Below are positions 23,201 to 35,200 of a stretch of DNA of 64,000 nucleotides, in pieces. Made by a program: the position numbers and the translations under genes. The notes beneath the pieces are model-generated. The model was not told where the DNA came from, ran no database searches, and saw only the letters and a program-made list of their open reading frames with translations. This DNA comes from Metellina segmentata (taxonomy: Eukaryota; Arthropoda; Arachnida; Araneae; Tetragnathidae). Within the stretch, counting starts at the first letter, position 1. The number at the start of each line of letters is the position of its first letter. The DNA is taken from assembly GCA_947359465.1 (NCBI GenBank), contig OX375880.1, positions 17,740,120 to 17,804,119 of the forward strand. The letters are read 5' to 3'.

Positions 23201-26200
23201 TTAACTTCAAGAAATGCCAATTTTTTCACCGCCGTATTGAATTTTTAGGACACATCGTTGAGTCTGGAAAACTTTTTCCTTCGCCTTCTAAAACTGATGC
23301 TGTCACCCGTTATCCAGAACCCAAATGCACGAAAGATGTTCAGAAATTCCTCGGACTGACCGGTTATTTTCGTAAATTTATACCGTCCTACTCACTCATC
23401 GCTAAACCTCTTAGTGACCTGCTTCGTAAAGACTGTAAATTCCATTTTGACGCAAATGAACGATCCTCATTTCTTCACCTCAAACGACTTTTATGTGAAA
23501 ATCCCGTTTTGGCCATTTACCGCCAAAATGCTGAAACTGAAGTGCACTGTGATGCTTCAATAGATGGTTTCGGTTGTATCCTACTTCAGAAGGACACTGG
23601 CAATAAATTCCATCCCGTGTATTACCACAGTCGCAAAACAAACGACAGTCAACGCAAATACTCCAGTTACGAACTCGAAGTCCTTGCAATCGTCGAGGCC
23701 TTACGTAAATTCCGTGTGTACATTCTAGGTCAACACTTCACAATAGTGACCGACTGTGATGCCTTCACTAAGACAATGACAAAAAAAGATGTTTGTACGC
23801 GCATTGCTCGATGGATTTTACTTCTTCAAGACTTTGATTATTCAATCGTTCATCGCTCAGGAACAAAAATGGCTCATGTTGATGCTTTGAGTCGTGTGCA
23901 AGTTGTTTCCGTATCTCCTGATCCACTTACTATTCGTATACATCGTGCTCAACAACAAGATGCTTCTCTTCGCGCCATCTGTGAACTCGCATCAAAATCG
24001 AGTTATAATGACTTTACTACAAAGAATGGTGTTCTTTACAAATTCGTCAATGGCAATGACATTCTTGTTGTACCAGAATCGATGCACCTTGATATAATTC
24101 GTAGTGCCCATGAACGAGGCCACTTTGCCGTTAAAAGAACAGAGGAACTCATTAAGCAGCAGTTCTATATTCCTCAATTACGCCAAAAGATCGAACAGTA
24201 TATATCAACTTGTATACCTTGCCTTCTCTCAAACAAAAAAGCCGGCAAACAAGAGGGTCTGTTAAATCCTCTTCCCAAAGACGATACTCCTCTACATACA
24301 TACCATCTCGATCATCTTGGACCGTTAGCAACTTCAAACAAAAATTATCGTCATATTTTAGCTGTGATTGACTCATTCACCAAGTTCTGTTGGCTCTATC
24401 CGTGTAAATCAACCACATCCAAAGAAGTTATTGCTAAGCTTGAAGTGCAAAAAACTACTTTTGGTAATCCCTCCCGAATTCTCACTGATCGTGGTTCCGC
24501 TTTCACATCTGATGAATTCACGCAATATTGTGCCAATGAAAACATTCAACTGCACCACGTAACTACTGGTTTGCCCCGTGCAAATGGACAGGTCGAAAGA
24601 CTCAACCGCAGTATCATCGCTGTGATTTCAAAGTTGTCCCAACCTGATCCCACGACGTGGTACAAGCATGTCGCTGCAGTACAACAGACTATCAATTCCA
24701 CTTATCATCGAAGCATTGACACAACTCCGTTCGAACTGCTCATAGGTGCAAAAATGAAAACTAAAAGTGATCATCAACTTCTCCAATTGTTATCTGATGA
24801 AATGCGTCGTGCCTTCGAAACAAATCGTGACGAACTGCGAAAGTGTGCTAAAGAACAAATTTTGAAAATCCAACATGAAAACAAACATTCCTATAACTTA
24901 CGTCGCAAACATCCTCAACAGTACGCCGTCAATGATCTTGTGCTTATTAAACGTACTCAAACTGCACCAGGACAAAAGTTCCTACCAAACTATCTCGGAC
25001 CATACAAGATCACAAAAGTAAAACCTAATCATACATATGATGTTACACGAATTAGTGGAAACGATGGACCCAAAACTACCTCCACCATTGCTGAATATAT
25101 TAAATCATTCACTTAATATTTTTGCATCTTACATTTTATTTCCATTATGTCTATTGTAGATTTTATGTTTTCTTAATTTTTTTTACAAAATGTGAATGTA
25201 TGAAGATGAAAAATATTCTTTTCCATTTGTGTTTAAAATATATTATTTTGATTGAAATATCTATTTGTTTTTCTTAACTCATTAATTTTCTTCTCAGATT
25301 TGATTCTCTATTTCTGTGTGCAATTAATTACCTTTTGCATTATAAAAACCTTGAAATTTATAACTGTACTTTCCCTGTTACTTTGCATACAAGGTTACGT
25401 ATAGAAATTTTTTTGATGATGTTTTGTTTTAATTTTCATGTTCTATATGCTTCATTTAGAATGTTTGATTACTACTTTTCATTTACATTACTGTTTTGTG
25501 CATTATAATTTGACCTTCAAAACTATTATGTTCTGTTTTGAATTTATTGCTAATTATTCAAATATGTTAGTGAGTCAAATGTGTCAAATATGTTTAATAG
25601 TGCCATATTCTATTTTTGTTTAATTTTTCTATTTGATGTTATATTTTCCCCATGAAGTGCTTTATTTCCCTGTGTTATATTGCTTTCATGCGAGGTCGCA
25701 TGCGTTGTCGGATGGCCGATTGTGGGAAAATAGTCCCGTCGGTTCCCATTCTACGCGTATGTATACATTAGCGGTGACGCGCCGCATCACATAGTACCTA
25801 GGCAGACGCTGAATGTAAGCCGCGGAAGCAAGAGCTTCGCGCTTTAAGTTATTGAGCTATGACGAGCTCTATTGAATGTTATGTGACGATGTTAATTGCC
25901 GATGTTTCTTCCTCATTGTTTTAACTGTTAACTGTTTTGTCCCATGTCCCTTTTACATAATAAAGTGTCCGTCTTAACTAGCAGTTATCTATTTGATCCC
26001 ATAATACCGGTACAATAAATATAGAATTTTGATTATACTTTTTTATTGTTGACTAGAATAAATGGTCCGTCATACGACTGGTGCATAACAAAATTTATTT
26101 AATAGTCAAATAAAATTTCATTTATATATTTTTAAAACCTGATGGCAAGTGATCAATGGCTGTCAACATTTATTGATCACTGGCTATGTATAAGCCTTTT

Positions 26201-29200
26201 CTCACCACTATCTGTCAACGTGCCTTGCTTTGGCTCGGTGTTTTTTGAGCAATATACTGGTAAAACAATATTATTGGAAAACTTCATTTTTGATCTACAC
26301 TGGTCCAACAATGAGCTGCGTAAAAACGCAATACTCTTTCCATGGCGATTTCGAATGTAAAAATTTTTGATATTTCGCATCTCGTTTCGCTTGTGAACCA
26401 CACAACCAATCAAAACAATTAGAAACTCCTCCTCATGACGTCACACAACCAATCAAAACATTTAGGCCCGGTGCACACATCCGATTTTTCAACGTGGGGC
26501 GCAGAAGCCCAACTATGCACACATAACCGTGAAATGACGCAAATATTCATTTCGTGCCATTTGCAATGGATATGCTATCAAAGAAAACGTGTTTATTTCA
26601 CTTATTTGGTGTACAAAAAGTATATTTTGAAACATTAAACAGACGTTACTGGATACAACCATTTATTAATTATTATTTATATTCCATTTATTTAAGAAAA
26701 CAAAGTACTTCAGATCGGAGAAGCGTGTGCGTCGAGCTGCGGCGCCGTGGGAAACTGCGGTACAAATTGCACGCAAGTTGGACGTGCGTCGCCGCAGCGC
26801 CGCCGGAGGAATGTATGCATTGTTGCAAGTTGGACGTGCGTCGCAACTCTGCGGCGCGGCGGCGCCGAAGGCATGTGTGCATTACTCCATTGGATCTAAT
26901 GTATATCAAACCGCACTTGCGTTGTCGTAACGGCGCCGCACGTTGGAAAATCGGATATGTGCACCGGGCCTAATAGCCACGTAAAATACAGGAGAATCTA
27001 AAATTTTTTTGCAATAAGATTAAAGTATTTTAACCGATTATTTAATGTTACTGGTTTGTATCATCTCCCGTTTGCCATATTCGGACCTTGTGCCATGATA
27101 CCAATCCCAACTCAACACACCGTTCGCTTGCTGCAGAATCTCCGTAGCTTTTACAAAGGTCATTTAGACAGAAGGGTCCGCATATTGTATCACTGATCGC
27201 CTTCATTGTTCGAAGCCACTTGGTATGTCGCACGAAACGTTCGGGACGGATCTATCGTATTTAAACACCATCAATAAAAGACGGTTCGATAATCTCCCAT
27301 CGGATACCGAGTCATTGAGGCTAATGCGCGTCCAGGGCTTATGGTCAACTGCCCGTGCAATGACTTCGGACGTGTCTGTCCGCTCGAACACTGCGCAGTG
27401 TGCCAAAACACATCCCCGATTCATCTGCGTGAATCGGCGGACATAGGATGTGTCTTCTGCGAGCTTCAAACCGCATGAGTGATCAGCGACAAGATTATAT
27501 TTCATTTCGACATGCTATATCCTTTCTCGCGATGCTGTGTTTCCATTCGATGTGAGCTTAGCTAATATTCCAGACAACTTGGAATTAAAAATGTTGGTGC
27601 TCTGAAAAGGCCCGTCAAACTGATATTCAATAAACTTCTATACGTATTTTCGTAAACTTACTCGTAATATCAGGGGTCTTCCAAAGCAAATGAATACCAA
27701 TTTATATGGTAATACTTTGGTGTATAAATTGTTTTTAAATTAACACCATGCTAGAGTAGTACCTGAGTGTAGGTGATACTCTTTAGGGATTTGATAAAGT
27801 AGTCAAATAGTTTCGTTTATTAACTTGACGATTGCTCAATAATCGAGATAAAACATTATCTTGTAAAATATAAGCCAAAAAGGCAAATATTTGCCCCCAA
27901 CTGAACAAATCTTATGCAGGATTTATGCATTTTATGTTCAAAGTTACGTGGTGTTCTCGGATTTTTTCCCTTTAGCATTGATTCCGGACTGTCGTCAACA
28001 GCCCATTGTGTTGCTCTAGTACGACGTTAATTAAAATAACTATCTTATGCATTTGTAATCTTACACTATCTAATATACCTTTCGAAGTTAGTGTTTTTGA
28101 AAACAAATCTGTCAAAATGATATTCAATAAGCTTCTATTCTATACATACTTTCGTGAGCCTACCCATGAAATCTGAGGTCTTCGAAAACAAATTAATACC
28201 AAATTTATGATAATATTTTGATGAAAATTGCGATTTGGTGTAATTTGAAGTTAATAAAAAAAACTGTTTGATCACCAGTTCCCTAAAGAGTATCTGATTT
28301 CTTAGATGCTACTAAATTATGTTCGTCAGTGCAGTTCATGTTACAGGCGTTTTTTCATTCGATATATAAGCCTCTAGATCGGAAGGTTCCTGGTTCGAAT
28401 CCGGGTGCGGGCATGGATGTTTGTAAGCGTATGGTGTAGAGGCGGCTGGTGCACCTTAAATCTGTCGTGGCCGAAAGTCCTCACGTTGGGTTGGCGTGGA
28501 AGTTTGGAGAGTGGGGTGCCAGCTCAGGTGTTGCTTCGTCATCTGACCGTGGTTCAAAATTACGAAGTGTTGTCCTCGGATCTTTCCCTCAAGGGACTGA
28601 TCCCGGACCGTCGTCAATAGCCCGTTGAGTTGCTCTAGTACGACGTTAACTAAAATTACCATTACCATTACCGATATATAAGCTCAATGAATTTTCTAGA
28701 CATAATAGGGTGTTGCGAATGATAGAAGTTTCTTGAATATCATAACAGGCATTTTCAAAACACTCTTGCAAAAAGCGTAAGATAAAGAAAGGATTGCATA
28801 AAATCCCATCACAATGCTTTGTCTAGTAGGGAACGCTTTTTTGCCCTTTTGGTTTATATTTTATAAAATACTAGCTGAATAACCCGGCGTTACTAGGGTT
28901 TTAAATATGACCGTGACATTTCAATGTGTTGACTCAGATATACAAACCCTGTAGAACGTGTTTCCTTGTCCATGTCGATTCATTGTAGGTAAACAAACTT
29001 TTAGGACGACTACAGATGGGTCTGAAGACGGGAAAGAAATAGCTTATGTTTTCCGCAGTGTTCTAAGTGAACCAAAGTTGGCGGGGATTGGTCAAACGTT
29101 GTAGATTTGTATAGAGAATATACACGCACATACATCCTTTTTTTATACATAGACTGATTTATCTCGATTATTGAAAAGCCTTTAGCCCTTTCCCTTGTTA

Positions 29201-32200
29201 TTAGAGGTATGGTCATCTGGACGATGCATCTAATCATTAGCACAACCAACCAGATCTTAAAAGAACCAGATTTAAAAAAAACATCGATGTATTGGAGTTG
29301 ATGTTTTTGTGACATCGATGTTTATACTTGTCGATGTTTTTACGTTGTCGATGTTTTATTTTTAAATGAAAAAAGTACCGTTATAAAAATTTTAAAAATA
29401 ACCAAATAGCATAATTTTTATAATCAGCAAATTGAACATACTTTTAGAACAAAATGGCTTAGGGTGAAGGGGCTGAAAAGTAGGGAGGCGACATCGATGC
29501 CGATGTTTTCAAAACATTGATGCATCACTAGTTGCTCAACCAATTTTAAGAAATGGGGAAAAAAGTTTAAATACACTGAATTTTAAAAACATCGATGGCT
29601 TGGGGGCGATGAATTATCAACATCGATGTTTTAATTTTGAACGTCAATGTTTTGCTGTCGATGTTGCATCACTAGGTGCTAAACCACTTTTAAGAAATTT
29701 GGAAAAAAGTTTAAATACACTGAATTTTAAAAACATCGATGGTTTGGGGGCGATGAATTATCAACATCGATGTTTTAATTTTGAACGTCGATGTTTTGCT
29801 GTCGATGTTGCATCACTAGGTGCTAAACCACTTTTAAGAAATTTGGGAAAAAGTTCAAATACACTGAATTTTAAAAACATCGATGTTTTTGGGGCGATGT
29901 ATTATCAACATCGATGTTTTAATTTTGAACATCGATGTTTCAAAACATCGATGTTTTACTGTCGATGTCGCATCCCTATTAGATACTACTCTGGCGCACA
30001 TGTTCTTAGTAGGGATGCGACATCGATGTCGAAGTTTTCGGTCGCACTCCTGTGACACTCATACGGGATGTTATCCTCGGATCTTTACCTTAGGAGATCG
30101 ATCCAGGATTGTCGTCAATAGCCCGTTGTGTTGCTCTAGTACGACGTTAGTTAAAAATTACCAATTACCTTTTTTCTTTCAGAATAATTTCATCAAAACA
30201 TCCAAGTACAGCCTGGTTACTTTTGTGCCTCAAAATCTGTTCGAACAGTTCCAACGGCTGGCCAACTTCTATTTCCTCTGTCTCCTCGTGCTGCAGGTAC
30301 TATGATTCCGGAAAACTTCCCAACTTTTATTTCAAAGAAAATATTTTTTTAAATGTTCCGTAAGTTTTTACTGTTTTACGAAATATTGAAAACTTGTATT
30401 TTTTTAATAGCTGATACCTCAAATTTCATCACTGACAGCAGTAACTACAGCAGTGCCTCTGGCGGTCGTGTTAACGGTGACAGCCCTCAAAGATGCTATA
30501 GATGACTTTGTAAGTTGAATTTACCTTAATGGAGCGTCGATGTTAATTCTTATATCCATATGTGCATCCATATCGGAAAGTACAGTTAGCTTGTACGCGC
30601 TGGTATTCCAGGATATCAATCTGAGATCTCCTTGGTATGAACGGGTAATAGATGGAAACAATCATAAGCAGAAGAAAAGTGTAAAATGTTGCGTGTCATG
30701 CATTTGATGTTTCGTAGTTTCGAGGATAAGTCGAAAATTATCCGCACTTTTGTTAACTAACACATCTTTAGGTTTGTCACACTGCCTCTGCGCGTGCATG
30801 CTTAGAGGTAATACTACGGTGGTCACGTCATCGAAGTTTGACATGGATAGCGTCATTTTTATTGTTTCTGCTTCAATGTAAACATGACCACTATGCTGGC
30901 AGCGTGCACCGATGAGGAATAAAGAGCCGATTTCTATGGTCGGATAGTGTTCCTGGAGCTGTAATACATTAAAAAAAAAAGAATCAACGCACCGAGAAGG
31001 AGTTGTCCGATTGCGATACAAATTGGTTTTTATGCAGAACATGCATAGAAAACAAGCGATTCAAATTTCAGAATAATTCTGTGCTCAGATGGCAAAATGT
31101 TATAAGTCACTTTTTTTTTTTTTAATTTTTCGTGACAGCAATTTTAAGATTCAAGATTCAACAAGTGGTTCTGTAGTTTTTAACTTATTACAATTTTAAA
31201 AACTTTTTTTCTCATAAACTGAAAGAAAAAGACTTACGACATTTTGCCACCTTCTAAACATTAACAAACCAGACTCCAGGATGAGACTTACTCAATTTTT
31301 GGGACAAGTGACTTTTACATTTTGTCATCTGAGCACAGAATTCAATGATTTGTTTCAGAGTTTGACCGTTATAAAAGGGAGGATGTCAACAAGGAGTTTA
31401 TATTTGTATAGATTCCGGAAGCAATAGCAGTGACTATAAGTTGGCGAAACAAATAATTGCCAGTGGCGATTGACATTCATGATTTACGGTAACCCTTCTC
31501 AGGCGAGCTTGCTTCTTTTCCAGAAGTGAACACGTCCACGGTTATGTGCCTTATCAGTGTATTATGTACTCAATATATTCGGATGATTCAGCAAACATTT
31601 GAGAGGGGTAGATTACACAAATACAAATCGTAGCAAAGCAGGGATGGAAACGCCATCTTCATGTGCTAGTGTACAGAGAGGACGAGAAAGGAAAGAGCAG
31701 TGCGTAAGAGAACAAAAGTGTTTTATTTCTCAAGACATTTTCGAAATGCTTTGAGGTTACAGAAGTGTTCAAAGTTGCGAACATGAGCTATAACACATGC
31801 TTGACATTTTGGCGTACATGGAAAATTCCTGGCGTGTCTAGAACTTTCAAAACAGTTAGAGATAAGGTTCACATCCCTTCCAACTTGGTGTCGTACACCA
31901 ATATTTGATGTCACCCCAGGAGAAGAAATCAAAGAATGGCATCTTTGTAGGCTAATAGTGATGAAGATGGCGTTTCAGACCCTGCGTTGCTATGATTCCG
32001 ATTTGTCTTTGTGAAACCTCTAAGCCTAATCTCTATGCATCCATGCCGTGGATTTCTTTGTCTGACTTTGATGTGTCTTTCAGCAACGCCACCGCAGCGA
32101 CAGCCAGGTGAACAACCGTTCGTCTAAGGTGCTCCGCGAGGGTCATCTGATAGATGAACGATGGTACAAGGTCCAGGTGGGGGACATCGTCCGCATGGAG

Positions 32201-35200
32201 AACGATCAGTTCGTAGCTGTAAGTCCCCTCCGGTTACTACTCTCAGTCTTAAGTCCCATCCTTGCCTATCTAACAAGTGATACAAACCACACTGTCTGCC
32301 TATTAGAGCTGATCCGTACATAAAGTATGTTCGTGTTGCCATAGAAACGTACCTCTTACCATTCGAGCTGTCGTAGCTCACTGGGTATGTCCACTGCGCT
32401 ACCAACCTTCGGGTTGTCGGCGATGCAGATTCGATTCTAATGTTCCTATCAGATACATTTCTCTCTTATGTGTCAGTAAGACTTCCATTGTGTGTGTCTT
32501 ACTTGGTATTGCATGTCTTGTGTCTGGAAAAGCATGGCCAAATATAATCCTTGCGCCACAAAATTCCAACCAACCATTGGATATAATGGAAGAAATGTAT
32601 ATTTATCTCTTTGGTAGCTCCCTAGCTTTAGGTCGACTGCCTTAGCCCACTGCCCTAGTCTTAGGTCGATTCCTGTCAAGAACATTGCTCCCTGGGTCTA
32701 TTTCTCTATTTTTCAGTACAAACTTCAGTGTGTGTGTGTCTTACTTGACGCCGCATGTCTTGTCTGACACAGCTTGGCCAAATATGGCCCTTGTGCCACA
32801 AAATTCCAACTAACCAATGGATATACTGGAATAAATGTGTCTAAGTTTATGTCTTTAGTATGTCCACTGTCCTAGTCTTAGGTCGATTCCTGTCAGAAAC
32901 ATTTTGCTCCCTCTCTATTTTTCAGAAAAACCTTCATTGCGAGTGTCTATTACTTGATGCTGCTTGTCTTGTCTGATACAGCATGGCCAAATATGACCTT
33001 TGGATCACAAAATTCCAACCAACCATTAGGGATACTGGAATAAATGTGTCTAAGTTTATCTCTTTGGTATGTCCACTGCCCTGGTCTAATGTCTATTCCT
33101 GTCGGGAACATTCCTCCCTGGATCTATTTCTATCTTCTGTGTCAGTAAAACCATCATTGTGTGTGTCTATATTACTTGATGTTGCATGTCTTGTGTCTGG
33201 CACAGCATGGCCAAACATGAACCTTGCGCAACAAAATTCTAACCAACCATTGGCGATACTGGTACAAATGTGTCTATGTTTGTCGCTTTGGTATGTCCAC
33301 TGCCCTACCAATCTTCGAATCTTGGGTCGATTCCTGTCATGTGCATTCCTCCCTGGGTCCATTTCTCTCTTTTCCAGTAAAACCATCATTGTGTGTTTGT
33401 ATATTACTTGATGTTGCATGTCTTGTGTCTGGCACAGCATGGCCAAATATGAACCTTGCGCCACAAAATTCCGACCAACCATTGGAGATACTGGAAGGAG
33501 TGTGTTCATGTTTGTCACAAAAGCTCATTTAACCCTCCGAGTGGTTTTCGACGAGATATCTCGTCCATCAATATCTAACCAATTTTGCAGATGAAGGGAT
33601 GTCTTGTAATCAAATTACAGCCACATTCTTGATGGCAAGATCAATAACTGGTTAGTTTTACCGTAATGACGAGACATCTCGTCCTTCAGGATCTGGTCAG
33701 TTTTGTTACTGACGAGATTCCTCGTCGAGACAACCACCAGTAGGACTAATGACGATTTGGAAATATATTTCATAAGGATTTTGTGTCCTAGACAATTTAT
33801 ACCAGTTAACCGTCTCTTCCTGAAATCAACACTTAAGCAAAACAATAAGATTAAGTCTTCCCTATTCGAAATGAACGAGTCCTGTTTCTATAACAACCGC
33901 TCGAGAGCAGTTTTCGTGGTAGACAGTGTCGCCTCCTCGGTTGGCGGAGCATTGGGTAAGTGGTAGACTTACCAATTTTCGGAACTTAAGTCGCGGGGCT
34001 ATTAAGCCATTCGTTTCTGTCTGTAATATGTATTGTATACTTATGTAAGAGAATGTGTTTTAAAACTCCCTATAAAAACTTTATAAGGAAGTTAGAGAAC
34101 AGAGAATCCGTTTGTGTGTTTATTACTTGATATTGTATGTCGTGTCTGGCGTCAAATGCGGCCCTTGCGTCATAAAACCCAAGAAACAACCGGAATTAAA
34201 CCGTATTCACCTAGGAATGTATATCAACTAGCAGCCAGATGTGTTAGGGTGCAGAAATAATTAGTTTTGGCACCATTTCAGCAGTTATCTAAACATTTTC
34301 AGTTGCACATAAGTTGTTTTTCAGTTTCTCAAGGCACTCCAAATTGAATTGCTAGCACCAATAGTAATCCACACCTGACAGCCTCGACGCATGAATTGCT
34401 GTACATGTTCGAAAATTGCTGTCCTCTCGCTTACACTTTCAGACGCGAAAGCAACTCTTACGATTAGATGAGTATCCTTGTCGGAGGGTGCTTCTTACGC
34501 AATGCCACGGGTTGCTGGAAGACATCAATGCATTATATATAAGTTGATCGTGGTGGGCAACTTTTTTTCCCCACGAGCCCAAAACATACTTTTACGAGTA
34601 TCTTGATTTCGGATATGTACGGTGGTGGCCCGGTTGGAACAGTAAAGGATTGGCAATCAGATGGTTGCGAGTTCGAATCCAACCAAAGACAGTCGTGTAC
34701 AAAAGGTATGGTGGACGTTCAATCTGACATGTCCTCACGTTGGTTTGATGTGGAAATTTGGAGAGTGGGATGACAGCTCCTGTGAGATGACCTCGTCATC
34801 TGATCGTGCTTCAAAACTACGTGGGGCCGACCAACCGGTATAGTGGTTAAGGTGTTAGCCTCTAGATCGGAAGGTTCCTGGTTCGAATCCGGGTCCGGGC
34901 ATGGATGTTTGTAAGCGTATGGTGTAGAGGCGGCTGGTGCACCTTAAATCTGTCGTGGCCGAAAGTCCTCACGTTGGGTTGGCGTGGAAGTTTGGAGAGT
35001 GGGGTGCCAGCTCAGGTGTTGCTTCGTCATCTGACCGTGGTTCAAAATTACGAGGTGTTGTCCTCGGATCTTTCCCTTAAGGGACTGATCCCGGACCGTC
35101 GTCAATAGTCCGTTGTGTTGCTCTAGTAAGACGTTAACTGAAAAAAAAATCAAAACTACGTGGTGTTGTCCTCGAATTCATTCTATTCGGGATTGATTCC

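Larger units (their letters stand above)
20317..26003 (+). mobile_element. Ty3/gypsy-type LTR retrotransposon, apparently complete
   Basis: 5,687 bases: two 283-base LTRs (20317-20599, 25721-26003) that I find identical on reading, a primer-binding-site candidate, and one long uninterrupted gag-pol frame. Flanked by the 4-bp direct repeat atac (20313-20316, 26004-26007). Identical LTRs, an open frame and intact catalytic motifs argue for a recent insertion. It lies in the sense orientation in the 16-kb first visible intron of the flippase gene. Confidence 0.95.

Noticed and set aside
26554..26973. 139-codon Arg-rich reading frame
   Set aside because: It lies across the GC-rich MITE core and its inverted repeats; the opposite strand has similar frames.
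27203..27505. 100-codon - strand frame as a possible gene
   Set aside because: I do not recognise it, it overlaps a + strand frame of similar length, and no splice or start support is visible.
29600..30055. 151-codon frame with 48-residue repeats
   Set aside because: The 144-bp satellite period keeps the frame open; the same sequence has frames on the other strand and no recognisable protein features.
30662..31042. 126-codon - strand frame
   Set aside because: Overlaps a Tc1 terminus and a poly-T region; no recognisable protein features.
34825..34900. tRNA gene
   Set aside because: A and B boxes are present but the sequence continues into a body repeated dozens of times, and no clean cloverleaf with a paired acceptor stem is visible; it is a SINE head. 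The same holds for 9224, 11058, 47690 and 63730.
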